The notes beneath the pieces were generated by a model. That model ran no database searches, was not told the DNA's origin, and saw only the letters and a list, made by a program, of their open reading frames with translations. A DNA stretch of 64,000 bases. Source: Sphaerisporangium sp039871875 (GTDB lineage: Bacteria; Actinomycetota; Actinomycetes; Streptosporangiales; Streptosporangiaceae). The position numbers were made by a program, and so were the translations under genes. Every line of letters starts with the position of its first letter. The first letter of the stretch is position 1. Positions 8,886-17,095 of the stretch are shown one piece after another. The DNA lies in assembly GCF_039871875.1 (NCBI RefSeq), contig NZ_JBDPMD010000036.1, positions 28,930-92,929 of the forward strand. The letters run 5' to 3'.

Positions 8886-9921
8886 CTCTGGTGAGGGCCA
8901 CCGCCACGCCGTAGGCGAGGCCCATCATGGTGAGTTCCAGCGTGGCCCAGGCGGCGAAGGCCCCGGGGCGGCGGGCCTGGAGCGCGGGGATCAGGCGCCA
9001 CCGGATGGTGGCGCCTGCCACGGCGATGGCGGCGGCCAGGACGGTCTTGACGAGCACCAGGCGGCCGTAGTGGGTGGTGAGCAGGGAGCCCGGCAGGGAC
9101 GTGGTGGGGGAGAGCGCCAGTTCCACCAGGGCGTTGAACAGGCCGGACAGGGTGACCACGATCAGGGCGGCGGTGGCCAGGCGGGAGAACCTCGGCAGGG
9201 CGCGGGGGAGCAGGTCGCGGTCGGCCGGCAGCAGGACGGCGAGGGCCAGGAGGCCGCCGGTCCACGCGGAGGCGCCGATGACGTGCAGTTCCATCGAGAC
9301 CATGCTGAGGTCGTGCCAGTACCAGTTGCTCGCGTGGCCGCTGACCGGCAGCGGGAGCAGCCCGAACCCGGCCACCAGGACGCGCAGCTCGGCGGGCACC
9401 TTCTCGCCGAAGCGCACGGCGAGCAGCGCGAAGAACGTGAACACCAGGGCGCACGCCGCACTGATCACCAGGCCCTGACCCGACCCGATCAGCTCCACGT
9501 ACGCACCGGGGTCCGGCATCCGCCCCGGCATGACCTCGGCCGCGCTGAGCACCATGGCGACGAGCGCGGCCATGGCCCACCCGAACGCCGCGACGACGGC
9601 CCACTCCCTGGCCCGGCCCAGCACCCCCTCGGTGCGTTCCGGCTCGTCGAACCCCACCAGTTTGGGCAGCAAGCTGAGCCCCACCGCCGCCAGCGCGCAC
9701 AGCACGAGCACCAGCCGCGCCACCGGCAGCCCGTACTCCACCAGCACCCCGGGCACCGGAATGCCCGGCACCTGCGCCGGCGCCGTCCACCACGTGGCCC
9801 CGAGCACGGCCACTGCCGCCGCCCCGAGCAACGCCCCCAGCGGCCCGAGCCGCGACCGCCCGGCCGCGTGCCCCGTCTCCACCGGGACATCCACCCCGGG
9901 CTCCTGCCTCACCGCACTCAC
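8872..9921 (-). CDS. CopD-family copper-resistance membrane protein
   Basis: 349 residues from GTG 9921, whose GTGA overlaps the stop of the upstream copC-like gene. About eight membrane helices. The CopD domain covers roughly residues 130-345, with the family's histidines visible in SGHASNWYWHD and in MELHVIGASAWTGG, and a late segment LLTTHYGRLVLVKTVLA that is typical of CopD. CopD is thought to take copper from periplasmic or extracytoplasmic CopC and move it across the membrane. Coupling with CopC supports that role. The minimal CopC-CopD pair without CopA/CopB is usual in actinobacteria. Confidence 0.85.
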   Translation of the reverse strand: MSAVRQEPGVDVPVETGHAAGRSRLGPLGALLGAAAVAVLGATWWTAPAQVPGIPVPGVLVEYGLPVARLVLVLCALAAVGLSLLPKLVGFDEPERTEGVLGRAREWAVVAAFGWAMAALVAMVLSAAEVMPGRMPDPGAYVELIGSGQGLVISAACALVFTFFALLAVRFGEKVPAELRVLVAGFGLLPLPVSGHASNWYWHDLSMVSMELHVIGASAWTGGLLALAVLLPADRDLLPRALPRFSRLATAALIVVTLSGLFNALVELALSPTTSLPGSLLTTHYGRLVLVKTVLAAAIAVAGATIRWRLIPALQARRPGAFAAWATLELTMMGLAYGVAVALTRAPVA

Positions 9922-10616
9922 GCGCTCTGCCCCCCGCCCATCCGGGGCCGCCGGACGACGACGACGATGCCCAGCCCCGACACCACCAACGCCACCACCA
10001 GCAACCCCCACACCCACGACCCGCCCCCACTCTGCGGCACCGCGGACGCGGCCACGCCACCCACCGGATCCCCGGGCGCGCCGCCTGCGGGGTTCCCCGG
10101 GGCGGCGCCCGCCGGATCACCCGGCGCGCCACCCCCGGGGCCGGGGCTCGTGCCCGCGGGATCACCGGGCCCGCCGCCCGCGGGACCGCCGGAGGCGGTG
10201 CTCGCGGGATCAGCGGGGGCGGTGCTCGCCGTGCCGTCCGGGGCGGGGCTCGGGGGCGGGGACGTGACGGTGAAGCGGATGGTGCCGGTGACCGGGTGGC
10301 CGTCGTTGGAGACGATCTGGTAGCCGAGGGCGTACGCGCCCGGCGGGCCGGAGGGGAGGGTGCCGATCACCTTGGTGCCGCGGACCTCCAGGGCGGGGAG
10401 CTGGACGGCCGTGCCGCCGGGGCGGGTCAGGGCGAGTTTCGCGAACTCGGGGCGGACCGGCTGGTCGAAGGTCAGGGTCGCACGTTCGGGTACGGCCGGC
10501 ACCCGGGCGCCGTCCTTGGGGTCGCTGCCCGTGAGCACGTTGTGCGCCTGGGCGGGCGCGACCACCGTGGCGAGCGCCGCGCAGGCGACGAGAAGGACCG
10601 TGAGAAGTCGCCTCAC
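9918..10616 (-). CDS. secreted CopC-domain copper-binding protein with Pro/Gly-rich stalk and membrane anchor
   Basis: 232 residues from GTG 10616, chosen because GGAGGAAAGG lies just upstream and a clean signal peptide follows (VRRLLTVLLVACAALATVV, cleavage after AQA). Mature protein begins with His, the N-terminal copper ligand of CopC, then NVLTGSDPKDGARVP. The CopC beta-barrel ends near residue 125. The segment NDGHPVTGTIRF holds the second histidine. A low-complexity stalk of GDPAG/GNPAG-like repeats follows (about 135-195), then a C-terminal helix and RRPRMGG tail. This suggests a copper-binding domain held on the cell surface. It is coupled to the downstream copD-like gene by a four-base overlap. 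Confidence 0.88.
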   Translation of the reverse strand: MRRLLTVLLVACAALATVVAPAQAHNVLTGSDPKDGARVPAVPERATLTFDQPVRPEFAKLALTRPGGTAVQLPALEVRGTKVIGTLPSGPPGAYALGYQIVSNDGHPVTGTIRFTVTSPPPSPAPDGTASTAPADPASTASGGPAGGGPGDPAGTSPGPGGGAPGDPAGAAPGNPAGGAPGDPVGGVAASAVPQSGGGSWVWGLLVVALVVSGLGIVVVVRRPRMGGGQSA

Positions 10617-10831
10617 CGGATGTACGACCTTTCCTCCGACTTCATGTGACGCTGCCATGCTGCCATCGATACCGCACGCCGGGATCCGCGGAGCCCCCAC
10701 CTGTGGACAACCGCGCGCGAGAACCCCGGCCTGTGGACGAACCCACGACGGGGTGAACAGGGCGTGAACAACGGTGGCGGGCGGGCCCGCGGACGCCGCC
10801 CGTGACCGGGCCCTGCCGTACTGTGGGCGGT

Positions 10832-11602
10832 GTGGAGCCTGGATCACTGTTCGCCGGCGCCGCCGCGCACTACAACCGGTACCGTCACGGCTACTCCGAG
10901 GACGTCATCGGGTACATCGCGCGCGAGCTCGCACTCGGCAAGCGCTCCCGCGTCCTCGACCTCGGCTGCGGCCCCGGCACCCTGACCATCCCCCTGGCCC
11001 GGTTCGCGGGCACGATCGTCGCGGTCGACCCCAGCGACGACATGCTGGAGGAGGGCTCACGCGGCGCCCCGCCGAACGTCCGCTGGCTGAAGGGCGACTC
11101 CGGCCGGCTGCGTGAGCTGCCGCTCGGCCGCGTCGACCACACCGTGATGGGCCGTTCCTTCCACTGGATGGACCGCGTCCAGGTGCTCGCCGACCTCGAC
11201 GCCATGCTCCCGCCGGACGGCGCGGTGGTCCTGGTGGGCCCGCCCTCCGACTGCGCCGAGCCCCCGTGGGAGCCGGCCGTGCAGGCCGTACGGCAGCGGT
11301 TCGGCGTGGAATGGCGGCCCGGCTCGGAGGCCACCCGCCGCTCCCAGCGCCCCCACCCGGAGATCCTGGCCGCGTCGCCGTTCCGCGTGTTGTCGCGCGC
11401 CACCTTCCGCGCCGTCGCCCGCCGCGACCCCGAGGCCGTCATCGGCCTCCAGCTCTCCTTCTCCTACTCCACCCCGGTCCGGCTCGGCCCCCGCCTCCCC
11501 GGCTTCGTGGAGGCCCTCGCCGAGGTCCTGGAGGACAACGCCCCGCCGGACGGCTGGCCCGAGGAGGTCGCGACCGAGGTCGTCATCGCCCGCCGCCCCT
11601 GA
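10832..11602 (+). CDS. class I SAM-dependent methyltransferase
   Basis: About 256 residues from GTG 10832 (an in-frame GTG at 10802 would add ten). The SAM-binding motif I VLDLGCGPGTLTIP is near residue 40, followed by acidic motif II VAVDPSDDML and a post-motif GDSGRLRELPLG. FHWMDR follows motif III, as in ubiquinone/menaquinone-type (UbiE-like) and small-molecule methyltransferases. Substrate is unknown. No operon partner: the next gene is a carrier 84 bases downstream, and the copC gene is divergent. Confidence 0.85.
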   Translation: MEPGSLFAGAAAHYNRYRHGYSEDVIGYIARELALGKRSRVLDLGCGPGTLTIPLARFAGTIVAVDPSDDMLEEGSRGAPPNVRWLKGDSGRLRELPLGRVDHTVMGRSFHWMDRVQVLADLDAMLPPDGAVVLVGPPSDCAEPPWEPAVQAVRQRFGVEWRPGSEATRRSQRPHPEILAASPFRVLSRATFRAVARRDPEAVIGLQLSFSYSTPVRLGPRLPGFVEALAEVLEDNAPPDGWPEEVATEVVIARRP

Positions 11603-11686
11603 CCACCGTCCCGCTCGATCCGATCACGGGGGTTCCTTGCGGGAGGTGGGGCCATTACGATCCCAGCATTTCTCATAGAGGGAGAC

Positions 11687-12976
11687 ATGCTGGTGAGTGC
11701 CATCCCCCCGGTCACGCCACGCGAGTTACCCGAGGCGCTCGCCGAGCCGGTCAGACGGGTCGGGGCGCGCTGGGTCGCCCTGATATCCCTGGTCAACCTC
11801 GCCCTGTGGATGGGGTACATCGGCCCGCTGCAGGTCCTCCTGCCCCGGCAGATCGAGGCCGCGGCGCCGGCGAGCAAGGAAGCCGTGCTGGCGTGGGTGA
11901 CGGGGGTGGGGGCGGCGGTGGCCATGGTGGCCAACCCGCTGGCGGGGGCGTTCTCGGACCGCACGACCGGCAGGTTCGGGCGCAGGCACCCGTGGACGCT
12001 GGCAGGCGCGGTGGCGGGGGCGATCGGGCTGGCGTTCCTGGCGTTCCAGGGGTCGGTGTGGGGGGTGGCGATCGGGTGGTGCATCACACAGGCGGGGCTC
12101 AACGCGCTCCAGGCGTCGCTCATGGCCGGCGTGCCCGACCACGTGCCGGTGAGCCAGCGCGGTGCGGTCTCCGGGTGGATCGGGGTGCCGCAGGTGTTCG
12201 GTGTGGTGGCGGCGGTGCTGCTGGTCACCGTGCTCTTCACCACCGTGCGGTCCGGGTACCTCGCGATCGCCGTGCTCATCCCGCTGATCGCGTTGCCGTT
12301 CGTGCTGACCACCTCCGACCCGCGGCTGCCGCGTGAGCACCGGCCGCCGTTCGAGCCGCGGGAGTTCCTGCGCGGCTTCTGGATCAGCCCGCGCGCCCAC
12401 CCCGACTTCGCCTGGGCCTGGCTCACCCGTTTCCTGATGATGCTCGGCAACGCCCTCGCCCTGCTGTACCTGCTGTACTTCCTCATCGACGCCGTGGGCT
12501 ACGAGCGCCGCTACCCGGGCAGCCGCGCCGAGGACGGCCTGCTGGTGCTGATCCTGATCTACACCGCGGCCGTGGTGGCGACCACGGTGGTCGCCGGCGT
12601 CGTCTCCGACCGGCTCGGCCGCCGCAAGGCCCTGGTCTGCGTGTCCGGCATCGTCAGCGCGATGCCGATGGCCCTCATGGCGTTCTGGCCGGAGTGGTCG
12701 GTGATCATGGTGGGCGCCGGCCTGCTGGGCGTCGGCTACGGCATCTATCTGTCGGTGGACAACGCCCTGGTCACCGAGGTGCTCCCCGCCGCCGCGGGCC
12801 GCGCCAAGGACCTCGGCGTGATCAACATCGCGAGCTCGGGGCCCCAGGTGATCAGCCCCATGATCGCCGGGCCGATCGTGGCCGGGCTCGGCGGCTACCC
12901 GGTGCTGTACCTCACCGCCGCCGTGTTGTCGGTCATCGGCGGCCTGCTGGTCTGGCGCATCCGCCTGGTTCCCTGA
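11687..12976 (+). CDS. major facilitator superfamily transporter
   Basis: 429 residues, twelve predicted membrane helices in two bundles of six. Loop 2-3 carries GAFSDRTTGRFGRRHP and the second half carries the matching GVVSDRLGRRKA, which are MFS motif A repeats. The SDRTxxRFGRR form is common in sugar/glycoside carriers and their relatives, so a sugar substrate is plausible given the adjacent carbohydrate locus, but a drug substrate cannot be excluded. GAGGGAG lies five bases upstream of the ATG. It ends 10 bases from the convergent cupin gene. Confidence 0.85.
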   Translation: MLVSAIPPVTPRELPEALAEPVRRVGARWVALISLVNLALWMGYIGPLQVLLPRQIEAAAPASKEAVLAWVTGVGAAVAMVANPLAGAFSDRTTGRFGRRHPWTLAGAVAGAIGLAFLAFQGSVWGVAIGWCITQAGLNALQASLMAGVPDHVPVSQRGAVSGWIGVPQVFGVVAAVLLVTVLFTTVRSGYLAIAVLIPLIALPFVLTTSDPRLPREHRPPFEPREFLRGFWISPRAHPDFAWAWLTRFLMMLGNALALLYLLYFLIDAVGYERRYPGSRAEDGLLVLILIYTAAVVATTVVAGVVSDRLGRRKALVCVSGIVSAMPMALMAFWPEWSVIMVGAGLLGVGYGIYLSVDNALVTEVLPAAAGRAKDLGVINIASSGPQVISPMIAGPIVAGLGGYPVLYLTAAVLSVIGGLLVWRIRLVP

Positions 12977-12986
12977 GCGGACGCCG

Positions 12987-13664
12987 TCAGCCGTCCAGGG
13001 AGTACGTCTCCAGCCTGCCGCACATGCCGAGCCGCGGCTCGGGGCCGGCCCGCCGCACCCGGGCCGCCCGCAGGTGCCCGGTGTCGCCCTCGCTGAGGGC
13101 GCTCAGGTGCTCGCCGGTCGCCTGGGCCGCCGCCAGCGCCCCCTGCCGCCAGCGTTTGGCGAATTCGTCCAGCCGCCCCGACACCAGCCGCGCCGCCTGC
13201 CGGTGGAAGGCGGCGAGCGCGTCCGGCCCGCCCTCGCGCAGCGTGAGGAACCCCTCGATCGCCACGTCGCGGCGCCGCCGCACGTGGGCCTCGTTGCCGG
13301 GCTCGGCCAGCTCGGCGTACATCTCGGGGTCGGACAGCACGGCGGGCGGGAAGGTGAACACCGCGTCCCCGGCCTCGGGCAGCCCGCTGTTCTGCATGAC
13401 GACGACGATGCGCAGCCGCCCGTCGTCGTTGACCAGCCGGTGCACGGTCCCGGGGTCGAACCACACCACCGACCCGGCCCGCAGCGGCGTCTCGGCGTGG
13501 CCCTCGTCGAAGGTGAGGGTCTGCACCGCCCCGAGGCCGTCCACCACGACGTACGCCTCGGAGCACAGCAGGTGCATGTGCGGCGACCCGCCGCAGACCC
13601 CGTCGGCCGAGCCCCATTCGTACACCCGCAGGCCGGAGACGCCGACGCCGCCGGGGAACGTCAT
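12987..13664 (-). CDS. cupin-domain protein, last gene of the Gfo/Idh operon
   Basis: 225 residues from ATG 13664, overlapping the previous stop by four bases. The cupin core spans about residues 15-115. GSPHMHLLCSEAYVVVDG gives a histidine pair and glutamate of cupin motif 1, and VVWFDPGTVHRLVN gives the motif 2 histidine, so a metal site is likely. The C-terminal half is helical and basic (about residues 130-225) and not recognised. By position it acts in the same sugar-catabolic pathway as the oxidoreductase and DUF6807 protein, perhaps as an isomerase or epimerase. That role is inference. Confidence 0.75.
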   Translation of the reverse strand: MTFPGGVGVSGLRVYEWGSADGVCGGSPHMHLLCSEAYVVVDGLGAVQTLTFDEGHAETPLRAGSVVWFDPGTVHRLVNDDGRLRIVVVMQNSGLPEAGDAVFTFPPAVLSDPEMYAELAEPGNEAHVRRRRDVAIEGFLTLREGGPDALAAFHRQAARLVSGRLDEFAKRWRQGALAAAQATGEHLSALSEGDTGHLRAARVRRAGPEPRLGMCGRLETYSLDG

Positions 13665-14560
13665 GGCACGTCCCCTCGGCCGAGAGGGTGTGCGGCGACG
13701 TACGACTCCAGCCGGTCCCGGTCCCACGCCCCGATGGCCACCACCACCCGGTAGCGGCGCCGCAGCGTCTCGCCGGGCGGCAGCACGATCTCGGTGTGGA
13801 ACGCCAGCGAGGGGTTGACCGCGGCGAACGGCTCGGTGCGCACGAACCACACGGTGCCGGGTTCGGCGAGGAACAGCAGGGTGGACGACCGGTCCACCTC
13901 GTCGTGCGTGCCGCTGTAGGCGAGCCACGTGGTGGTGCGGCCCATCGTCCGCGGCCCGTCGAGGCCGTTGCCCGCGATGACCCGCCCCCCGGTGAACGAC
14001 CGCGGCCCCCGCCAGAACAGGCCGCTGTACCCGGCCATCGGCCGCCCGTGGGTGGTGGGGCTGCCGAACCGCAGCGGCTCGCCGCGCGTGTTCGTCATCG
14101 CGGTCGTGAAGTCAAGCGCCCAGGCGCCGTCCCCGGTCTCGTGCACCGAGAACTCCCGCAGCTCGTCCACCAGGCGCAGCCCTCCCTGGGTGACCCAGGT
14201 GAGCCGCTCGCGGCCGGGCCCGTCGAACTCCTCGTGCCGCATGGTGCCGACGTTCGGCAGGTCCACGTACCCGCCGCGTTCGCGCACGTAGCTCGGCCCG
14301 CCCCAGAAGTTCTGCCCCGACAGGTGCGAGACGGTCATCTGCAGGCCCTTGTGCCAGCGGTGGTCGTGCGGCCGGTAACAGGTGACGACGTCCCCGTCCA
14401 GCGTGCGCATCGGGTGGAAGTACGGTTTGCGTCCCTCGCCGACCGGCATGTCCGGCCGGTGCACGTACCGCAGGAGTTCGACGCCGCCGGCCTCGGCGAC
14501 CAGTTCGGTCCCGGTGTCCTTGAGGGGCACGGCGACGGAGGCCAGGCAGCTACGGTTCAC
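13661..14560 (-). CDS. DUF6807 (PmoA-like) family protein
   Basis: 299 residues from GTG 14560, which overlaps the upstream stop as GTGA. The pattern YFHPMRTLDG, then YRPHDHRWHKGLQMTVSHL, NFWGGPSYV, and GRPMAGYSGLFWRGPRSF is characteristic of the DUF6807 beta-sandwich family. These proteins sit next to Gfo/Idh oxidoreductases and LacI regulators in many soil bacteria; their chemistry is not established and the name PmoA is historical. The several conserved histidines suggest a carbohydrate- or metal-binding face. No signal peptide, so cytoplasmic. It is the middle gene of a tightly coupled three-gene operon controlled from 15708-15775. Confidence 0.8.
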   Translation of the reverse strand: MNRSCLASVAVPLKDTGTELVAEAGGVELLRYVHRPDMPVGEGRKPYFHPMRTLDGDVVTCYRPHDHRWHKGLQMTVSHLSGQNFWGGPSYVRERGGYVDLPNVGTMRHEEFDGPGRERLTWVTQGGLRLVDELREFSVHETGDGAWALDFTTAMTNTRGEPLRFGSPTTHGRPMAGYSGLFWRGPRSFTGGRVIAGNGLDGPRTMGRTTTWLAYSGTHDEVDRSSTLLFLAEPGTVWFVRTEPFAAVNPSLAFHTEIVLPPGETLRRRYRVVVAIGAWDRDRLESYVAAHPLGRGDVP

Positions 14561-15597
14561 AGGGCGGTGCCTCCGTCGAGCCGATGGTAGAAGGGGTGGT
14601 CCATGGTCAGGTCGGACCTGCGCACCGGCCGCCCGGTGAACGCGGCGGCGTACAGCCCGGTCACGAACTCCAGTGTCGTACGGCTGTCCTTGCCGCTCAA
14701 CGCGGGCCGCTCCCCGCGTTCGAAGGAGTCGAGCAGCGCGCTGAGCTGAGCCGCGTGCGAGCTCGGCACGTCGTCGGGGGGCTGCCACAGGTCGGGACGC
14801 GAGCAGGTCCAGTCGTCGTTGTGGTACCCGTACAGGTGCCGCAGCTCGACGGTGGCGCGGGCGAAGTCGAAGCGCAGGTAGCTCTCCTCGCGCGGGGACA
14901 ACACGCTGTTGAGCACCGAGCCCATCGCGCCGTTGGCGAACCGCACCGAGGCCACCGAGACGTCCTCGGTCTCGATCGAGCGGTCCACCCGCCGGGCCAT
15001 CGCCCTGATCTCCTCCCAGTCGCCGAACATCGACAACATGAGGTCCATCTGGTGGATGCCGTGCCCCATGGTGGGGCCGCCGCCCTCGGTGTCCCAGCGT
15101 CCCCGCCACGGCGCCGAGTAATAGGAATGGTCGCGGTACCACGCGGTGACGCACAGCGCCACCATGGGGCGGCCGAGCTCGCCGGTCTCCAGCAGCCGGC
15201 GCAGGTGGCGGGCGCCCGAGCCGAAGCGGTGCTGGAAGACCACGGCGGCGAAGGTGCCGCTCTCCGCCGCCGTGATCCGGTCGTGCTCCGCCAGCGACAG
15301 GCACGGCGGCTTCTCGCACCACACCCACGCCCCGGCTTTCAGGCAGTCGACCACCTGGCGGGCGTGCGCGTGGGGCGGGGTACAGATGTGGACGAGGTCG
15401 GGACGCTCGCGGGCGAGCATCTCCCCGAGGTCGGTGTAAGCCTGCGGGATGCCGTGCTCGCCGCAGAACGCTTTCACCCGCACCGAGTCGACGTCCACGG
15501 CGGCCACCACCTGGGCGCGGTGCCGTTCGGCGGCGAGCGCGGGCATGTGGCACGCGGCGGCGATGCTGCCGGTGCCGGCGATGGCGACGCGGATCAT
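14557..15597 (-). CDS. Gfo/Idh/MocA-family NAD(P)-dependent oxidoreductase
   Basis: 346 residues. The N-terminal Rossmann fold has IAGTGSIAAACHMPAL, then VVAAVDVD for the dinucleotide ribose, LVHICTPPHAHA and the family hallmark EKPPC near residue 95. The C-terminal domain carries GGGPTMGHGIHQMDLML, whose DxxxH-like element (here GHGIHQMD) supplies the usual catalytic histidine. It likely oxidises or reduces a sugar or cyclitol derivative in the cytoplasm. It is first in the operon with the DUF6807 and cupin genes and is preceded by LacI-type operators, which ties it to polysaccharide-derived sugars. Confidence 0.87.
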   Translation of the reverse strand: MIRVAIAGTGSIAAACHMPALAAERHRAQVVAAVDVDSVRVKAFCGEHGIPQAYTDLGEMLARERPDLVHICTPPHAHARQVVDCLKAGAWVWCEKPPCLSLAEHDRITAAESGTFAAVVFQHRFGSGARHLRRLLETGELGRPMVALCVTAWYRDHSYYSAPWRGRWDTEGGGPTMGHGIHQMDLMLSMFGDWEEIRAMARRVDRSIETEDVSVASVRFANGAMGSVLNSVLSPREESYLRFDFARATVELRHLYGYHNDDWTCSRPDLWQPPDDVPSSHAAQLSALLDSFERGERPALSGKDSRTTLEFVTGLYAAAFTGRPVRRSDLTMDHPFYHRLDGGTAL

Positions 15598-15707
15598 CTC
15601 GTACGGCCTTCGCGGGCGGCCCGGGTCGCCTTGCTCACGATGGCTCCCGTCGCAGGCACGATGCCGGTGACGGTGGCGGCGTGTGCTCCTCTGGCACGGG
15701 AACCCCC

Positions 15708-15775
15708 GAAAGTTTCAGAAGATTCACGAGAGTTTTCGCGCCCCGAAACCTAGAACGGATCGGGTTATACGTCAA
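15708..15775 (-). promoter_or_regulatory. promoter and LacI-type operators of the Gfo/Idh operon
   Basis: Reading the minus strand, -35 TTGACG (15775-15770), a 17-base spacer and -10 TAGGTT (15752-15747) form a good vegetative promoter. Downstream lie an imperfect palindrome CGAGAGTTTTCG (15728-15739) and GAAAGTTTC (15708-15716). The same GAAAG core occurs at the regulator gene and at the divergent transporter promoter, so the LacI protein at 15825 most likely represses here by blocking elongation or initiation. Confidence 0.65.
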
Positions 15776-15777
15776 GA

Positions 15778-15799
15778 CCCGCGCCCTTGCGGGCGCGGG
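15778..15799 (-). terminator. hairpin after the lacI-family gene
   Basis: Perfect 9-bp stem CCCGCGCCC/GGGCGCGGG with TTGC loop. It separates the regulator gene from the promoter of the Gfo/Idh operon, both on the minus strand. Confidence 0.7.
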
Positions 15800-15803
15800 C
15801 CCA

Positions 15804-15812
15804 GAAAGTTTC
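15804..15812. promoter_or_regulatory. extra GAAAGTTTC operator half-way between regulator stop and hairpin
   Basis: GAAAGTTTC followed by GG repeats the core found at 15708-15716 and 17015-17023. Located 13 bases past the lacI stop and about 30 bases upstream of the -35 of the next operon, it could act as an auxiliary operator for looping. Confidence 0.45.
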
Positions 15813-15824
15813 GGTTTACCGGTG

Positions 15825-16841
15825 TCACCTGCGACGCGGGGCGTCCGTGCTGTCTCTGATCAGGAGGTCGGTGGCGAGCTCCACCCGCCGGGTCTCCGGC
15901 GTCTCGCCGCGCGAGATGTCGAGCGCCATGCGGGTGGCGAGCGCCGCCATCTCCTCCAGCGGCTGGCGCACCGTGGTCAGCGGCGGCCACGCCGAGCGCG
16001 CGAGGGGGAGGTCGTCGAACCCGACCACGCTCAGATCGTCCGGCACCCGCAGCCCGGCCCGCCGGGCCGCCTCGAAGACGCCGAACGCCTGCATGTCGCT
16101 GCCCGCGAAGATGGCGGTGGGCGGCTCGGGCAGCTCCAGGAACTCCTTGCCGTACAAATGGCCGGAGTTCACCAGGAAGTCGCCGTACCGGATCAGCTCC
16201 GGGTCGACCGGCACCCCGGCCGTCTCCAGCGCCGCGCGGTAGCCGTCGATGCGGGCCCGGCTGCACAACATCTCGGGCGGGCCGCCGATCATGCCGATCC
16301 TGCGGTGCCCGAGCTCCAGGAGATGACGGGTGGCGGCCAGCCCGCCGTGCCAGTTGGTGGCGCCGACGGAGGCGACGTCCGGGGCGGGCTCGCCCTCGGG
16401 GTCCACGATGACGAAAGGTATGGAGCGGGCCAGCAGTTGCCCGTGCTGCCGCCGGGTCAGCCGGGAGGCGACGAGCACCACGCCGTCCGTGCGCCGGGCG
16501 GCGATGCGGTCGAGCCAGTCGCGCCCGGGACCGGAGTGGGTGTGGAGCACCGAGACGACCACGGCGGCCTCGGCCTCGCGGGCCGCGGTCTCCGCGCCAC
16601 GGATGATCTCCATGGCCCAGGGGCTCTCGATCTCGGCGAACACCAGGTCGATCAGGCCCACCGGCCCGTCACCCTGGCCGGTGCGCCGCCGGTAGCCGTG
16701 CTCGTGAAGCAGGCGCTCCACCCGCCGGCGGGTATCGGGGGCGACCTCGGGCCGCCCGTTGACGACTTTGGAGACGGTCGGGACCGAGACCCCGGCCTGC
16801 TCGGCGATCAGGGCGATGGTGACCCGCCTCTTCACTGACAT
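15825..16841 (-). CDS. LacI-family transcriptional repressor of the polysaccharide locus
   Basis: 338 residues from ATG 16841. The N-terminal helix-turn-helix TIALIAEQAGVSVPTVSKVV and hinge NGRPEVAPDTRRRVERLL are typical of LacI/GalR proteins. The rest is the periplasmic-binding-like effector domain with GVVLVASRL, HRRIGMIGGP, DGYRAALE and PDDLSVVGFDDLPLA. Its effector is probably a xylo- or cello-oligosaccharide or a monosaccharide, by context. A perfect 14-bp palindrome lies 15 bases before its start, so it likely represses itself. Matching sites occur at both flanking operons. Confidence 0.9.
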   Translation of the reverse strand: MSVKRRVTIALIAEQAGVSVPTVSKVVNGRPEVAPDTRRRVERLLHEHGYRRRTGQGDGPVGLIDLVFAEIESPWAMEIIRGAETAAREAEAAVVVSVLHTHSGPGRDWLDRIAARRTDGVVLVASRLTRRQHGQLLARSIPFVIVDPEGEPAPDVASVGATNWHGGLAATRHLLELGHRRIGMIGGPPEMLCSRARIDGYRAALETAGVPVDPELIRYGDFLVNSGHLYGKEFLELPEPPTAIFAGSDMQAFGVFEAARRAGLRVPDDLSVVGFDDLPLARSAWPPLTTVRQPLEEMAALATRMALDISRGETPETRRVELATDLLIRDSTDAPRRR

Positions 16842-16855
16842 GCCAGCGAGTTTAT

Positions 16856-16869
16856 CCGAAAGCTTTCGG
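16856..16869. promoter_or_regulatory. perfect 14-bp LacI-type operator at the regulator promoter
   Basis: CCGAAAGCTTTCGG, fully palindromic with a central CG-type LacI core, overlaps a possible -10 (TAAACT on the minus strand, 16854-16849) of the regulator gene. It is the best-conserved member of the operator set in this locus. Confidence 0.75.
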
Positions 16870-16954
16870 TTGCGGCTGTCCAGGGCGCGAAGTGGAAGTT
16901 CGCAAGTACCGCCGCATGCCGCCTCAGGTTCCTGTAACGGTTCCGGCCAGGCTA

Positions 16955-17023
16955 TTGACGCGTTACACGCGGTTTACGTACTCTCCGGGTCACGAAACAT
17001 TCGGGGTTGCCAAAGAAAGTTTC
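16955..17023 (+). promoter_or_regulatory. promoter and operator of the sugar transporter-hydrolase operon
   Basis: -35 TTGACG (16955-16960) and -10 TACTCT (16979-16984) with an 18-base spacer, then an operator GAAAGTTTC (17015-17023) about 30 bases downstream of the likely transcription start and 72 bases before the ATG at 17096. A weaker CGAAACATTCGG element (16993-17004) lies between them. The order promoter-operator mirrors that of the divergent Gfo/Idh operon. Confidence 0.6.
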
Positions 17024-17095
17024 AAGAACTCGCGGGAGTGGCCTGGTGTTCTTCTGCGGGCCCCTCATCCGTTGATCAAGAAGGGAACCACTGCG

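Noticed and set aside
7607..10165. An 852-codon minus-strand frame opposite the membrane protein and through copD
   Set aside because: It overlaps real genes in other frames and is low complexity; the CopD frame has clear helices and motifs.
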